Shown in pieces: positions 60,173 to 64,000 of a stretch of 64,000 nucleotides of DNA. A program made the position numbers and the translations under genes. Below the pieces are notes generated by a model. The model was given only the letters and a program-made list of their open reading frames with translations, did not search any database and was not told the origin of the DNA. Every line of letters begins with the position of its first letter. The first letter of the stretch is position 1. The stretch is from Hymenoscyphus infarciens (lineage: Eukaryota; Ascomycota; Leotiomycetes; Helotiales; Helotiaceae). The DNA lies in assembly GCA_001414345.1 (NCBI GenBank), contig LLCB01000270.1:1-64000 (forward strand), written 5' to 3'.

Positions 60173-60404
60173 CTAGCTAGAATAAAGCTTAAGATATACT
60201 AATTTATCAATCGTAAGAGTATTACTTATAATAAGCTTAAATCGCTTACTAGTCTTCTATCTTTTTATACTCTAGTATATAATTAGACTAAGTCTTTTAT
60301 TAAAATTTCTAAACGTTTATATTTATATAACTAGACTAAGTATCTTATATAGAGAGAAGACTTCGCTTAAAAAAGGTTAGAGAAGACTTAGAATAGTAGA
60401 ATAA

Positions 60405-60722
60405 TATAATAGTACGAAATATACACTACTATAGAAGAGGTATATAAGAGTACGTTTAGTAGAATAATATACGTAAATACTAGGCTCTAATATAGAAGAA
60501 AAGGATAAACTAGCTTTTTCTAACTCTAGGAGAGTAAGCTACTATATATAAGAGGTTTAGATAATATAAAAGAGTCTAAAACCGAATAACGATATACGTT
60601 AGCTAAAATAAAAGCTTAAATCTACGTACTCTTTCTAAAATAGATAATATAAGATAATAACTACTAAAACCTTATATATAACAGATACTTCTAGTTATCT
60701 AAGATAGTCTAGGTAATAGACT
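60405..60722 (-). repeat. LTR-like dispersed repeat, copy 3
   Basis: Same repeat as 52,483-52,797, more diverged, with several substitutions and small gaps. Confidence 0.7.
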
Positions 60723-62204
60723 ATTATAAATAAGATATTACTATAGTTTAATAATATATACTTCTTTAATAAAAGCTACTTATATATTTACTTCTTTTAT
60801 AATAGCTTTATTAAGAGCTTAGAAGCCTTCTTTTTAGAAGTAGATAATCTAAGATACGTATAATAAGAGTATATATATACGTTACTAAAGAAATACGCTT
60901 TTTAGCTATTACTCTCTAAAAGTAAGAAGAATATCTAATTTAATATAAACAGTTTTAAGAATAAGACTATAAAAGTATTCTTTAAATAATAAAGAGAGAC
61001 GTAGATAATAAAAAGAATAATTATCTATATAAATAGAACTACTATATAAATAGAACTTCTTAAATAGTTCTTAAGAAATCTCTATTAAAATCGCTTTCTA
61101 TAGACTACTTTATACCTAGCTACTTAATATAATATTAATATACGATTAGAGTATATTCTAGGAGTAGATAAAATCTAAGTAGATACTCTTTTATATAATT
61201 TAGATAAAATAATAGCTATTTAGTACTCTTATTAATAGTTTCTTATTTTAATAATCTCGCTTTTAATTACTTTAAATATATAAAGAATAAAGTTAGAATC
61301 TCTAAGATATATATAAAGCTCTTTTATTATAGCTTCTCTCTAAATACTTAGAAGATATATAGTATATAAATATACTCTTTTAAAAGATTCTAAATAAAGA
61401 GACTCTAGTAAATTTAGCTAATAACGACTATAGTACTTTATAAGTAGATAATAAGAAGAGTATATAATAGAATTAGTTAAGAACTTTTAAGAGAAACGCT
61501 ATTCTATTCTAACGCTAGTATAAGTACTATACTAGTATATAAAATTAGTAAAATCTTAATATTTTAATTTTACTAGAAAAGAATTACTACTATCTTCTTA
61601 AAAAGAATTAGTTCTACTTAAAAGGTAAATTTATACTAAGAGGCTATAGATATATAAAATTAGATAAGTAGAGTAAATAAAGCTTATAATAATAATAAAT
61701 TAATAAACTATATATAATTAAATAAAATACTTAAAAAGTTTATTTAAAGCTTAAAAAGCGTAAATCTAAAGACTTTTCTTAATTATATACTAATTATCTA
61801 CTTAAGCTAGTACTTTCTCTTTACTTTTATACTAGATATAGGTTCTTCTAGTATACTCTTCTACTAATTTTTATAAAACACTATACTAAGGTTTTTAGTA
61901 ATCTACTTATTAACTTCTACTTATTATTCTATATTATCTAGTATCTAACTTAAGTATATTCTATTAATTAGTATACTATAATATATATTTTAAGAAGTAG
62001 TTATAATAGCACGCTATTCTGAATTGTCGGCATTTATAAAACTACTAATACTTCTACGACTTATTAGATAGAAGGTGCTAAAGAGAGTAAGAATTAGATA
62101 TTATATATTTCGCTTTAAGGTCTTATATATTTAGCTTTAAAGCTCTTATTATTTTAGTAGCTATATTAGAAAGGACTTGGTTATTATTCTTATTAGAACT
62201 TAGT

Positions 62205-62370
62205 AGTCTCTAACCTCTTATATATAGATGTTTATACTTAGTATAGAAGAAGAATAGTTATTATTTTCTTCTATATTAGTACCTAGTATTTATATATATT
62301 ATTCTTCTATATATACTCCTATATACCTTTACTATAGTTATATATATTTTATACTATTATATAAAAACAA
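62205..62370 (+). repeat. LTR-like dispersed repeat, inverted partial copy
   Basis: Inverted relative to the other three; shares TTCTTCTATATTAGTACCTA and surrounding blocks. Its downstream flank matches the upstream flank of copy 2. Confidence 0.6.
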
Positions 62371-62879
62371 TAACTCTTCCTCGCTAGTAATAGCCTTAAT
62401 AATATCTCCTTTGAGCTTATTACTACTCTTTATTTAGAAGTCGATTTACTCTTAATTTAGAATATTATAATAGTATTCTTATATAGCTAGGTAATTAGAG
62501 ACTACTTAGATAGCTAGTAATACTAGAGTTTAGTATTTATATAGATAGCTAGTAAAAATCGTATTATAGATACGTTAAGGGATTAGAATATACTAAGTAT
62601 TCTTAAGAGTCCTAATAACCCTAGATTTAGTAAATAAGTTAACTTATAATAGTTATCTAAAAGGCTTCTAAATCTAATCTTATCTCTCTCTTCTAATTTA
62701 ATATTTAATATATTAGAATCTAGAGTAATCTTAGGTCTCTTCTAAGCTCTGCTTCTAAGTATAGAGCTCTCTCTTAAGAAATAAAGTTAAGCCTTTATAG
62801 AAAGGTTCTTAACTTAGTACTATACCTCTAAGAATACTAAGAAGCCTAAGAATAATAAAAGTAAAGGCCTAGTACCTAA

Positions 62880-64000
62880 AAGCTAGAGAGATTAATAGAA
62901 CCTCTCTAATATAGACGAGATATAAGGTATAATTTAAGCTATAGAGGCTAAGGATTAAGAAAAAGAATAGAGAATTTTAGAGTAAGATAATTAGATTACT
63001 TAATTATTAGACCTAGTATAATAAATTAGTTAATAACTACTAAATAATAACTAAAGTCTAAGTTCTATCTAACTAATATAAATACCTTCTTCTATCTCTA
63101 ATATTCCTTTCTTATAATAACCTACTCTACGCTTATAACTTAAAAACACTCTAAAAGCCTTTTAACCTATTAAAAGTAAGATTATAAAGAAAATTAAACT
63201 TTTAGATAATAGTATATTACTTATATATAAGTAATAGAGAATATTAATATATAATTAACTCTATATAAATACTAACTATTATTAGATACTTTTAACTTAT
63301 AAAGCTCTTATTTAGAGGATAATAACAAAACTTACCTAGAACTACTTAGAGCCTTAATATAAGTCTAATATAAGTAAGATAATATTTAAAGATTATAAAG
63401 AAATAATTAAACTTCTTAATACTTACTATCTAACTAGTTATAAGAAAGAGGATACCTAGAACGCCTTTTAGTCTCTTTAGATAAGATAGAAGAGTTATAT
63501 AGAAGAAAGTTTTATAGAATTTAAAAGTTACTTTTTAAGTATAGTAATACTTAGAGAAGTATTAGAGTAAGATAAATTCTACTATATATAAGAGAAGCTT
63601 ATACCTTAGCTCTAAACCTAATTAGTTAATAGTAAGAGATACTAAAATACTAACTTTAATAAGATAGTAAGAGACCTTTTATTTATAGATAAGGAATAGT
63701 ATTATAATACTAAGTTATATATAACTAGTATAATAAGTACAGAAAAACTAGTTATAATAAGCTTATTATACTAAAAGCCTAATACTAACTAATCCTTATC
63801 TAGTTTAGTTATAAAACTCTTACTACTTTTATATAGACTTTATTCTACTTCTTAAAAGACTTCTTAAACTCTTAAGCTCTCTTTTATTAGTAAAAGATTA
63901 AAGACTTTATCTATAAACTAATTCCTTACTAATATAAAGTATTATAATTATAAGAAACCTAGATATATTAAGCCTAACTATCCTAATCTACCTAGTATTA
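62880..64000 (+). pseudogene. Ty3/gypsy-type gag relic, runs off the window
   Basis: Plus-strand frames with many RIP stops. A gag body (about 63,350-63,720) is followed by a CCHC knuckle at about 63,943-63,985 in which all three Cys and the His read Tyr (YYNYKKPRYIKPNY, from CxxCxxPGHxxxxC). Protease and RT would lie beyond 64,000. An LTR-like unit lies upstream at 62,205-62,700. Confidence 0.6.

Larger units (their letters stand above)
48847..64000. other. RIP-mutated AT-rich compartment, right
   Basis: Same dinucleotide signature as the left compartment, here without E/F elements. Contents are retrotransposon relics only. Stretches 48,847-49,304, 50,457-52,119, 52,798-54,607, 60,723-62,204 and 62,371-62,880 hold no recognisable domain. 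Confidence 0.92.

Overview
This is genomic DNA of a filamentous ascomycete (Pezizomycotina). Introns are short (about 40-75 bp) with GT..AG borders. Host genes such as the LEU2-type 3-isopropylmalate dehydrogenase are fungal, and most of the window carries extreme repeat-induced point mutation (RIP): CpA and TpG are almost absent and TpA replaces them, while CpG survives. A Leotiomycete- or Dothideomycete-like plant-associated fungus with a two-compartment genome would fit, but that placement is inference.

Layout. Bases 1 to about 33,730 are an AT-rich RIP compartment of nested transposons. One Ty1/copia element (gag, protease, integrase, RT and RNase H relics) has been stretched from 5,085 to 23,486 by insertions: two E elements, one LINE and one F element, and some of these carry further insertions. 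Bases 33,840-48,840 are a gene island of normal composition: a MITE at its left edge, a small cysteine-rich Kazal-like ORF, a FAR1-like/DUF3716-like putative DNA-binding protein, a divergently transcribed CDF metal transporter, a small unknown gene with a suspicious TAG, LEU2, a decayed CorA-like gene, and a decayed unknown gene split by a non-autonomous hAT element. Bases 48,850-64,000 are a second RIP compartment: a copia remnant between two 170-bp LTRs, a DIRS-like RT relic, a dispersed LTR-like repeat, a second LINE copy and a gypsy-type gag.

The most unusual content is a family of 1.5-1.9 kb terminal-inverted-repeat elements, called E and F here (11 or more copies, whole or partial). They share a core of roughly 1 kb. 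The core carries two palindromic CACGTG boxes, a perfect TGACGTCA (CRE) next to a TATA box, and purine/pyrimidine simple repeats. Two different sets of tandem-repeat arms flank this core. Target duplication is TA. This is shown inside the window by a LINE copy lacking the insertion and by the copia reading frame rejoining across an E insertion. No transposase is visible in them.

The elements differ strongly in RIP damage, so the nest can be read as a time series. The host genes do not form a pathway. The recurring theme is host genes losing function beside RIP-affected repeats: at least three loci carry in-frame stops, most of them explicable by a C-to-T change.
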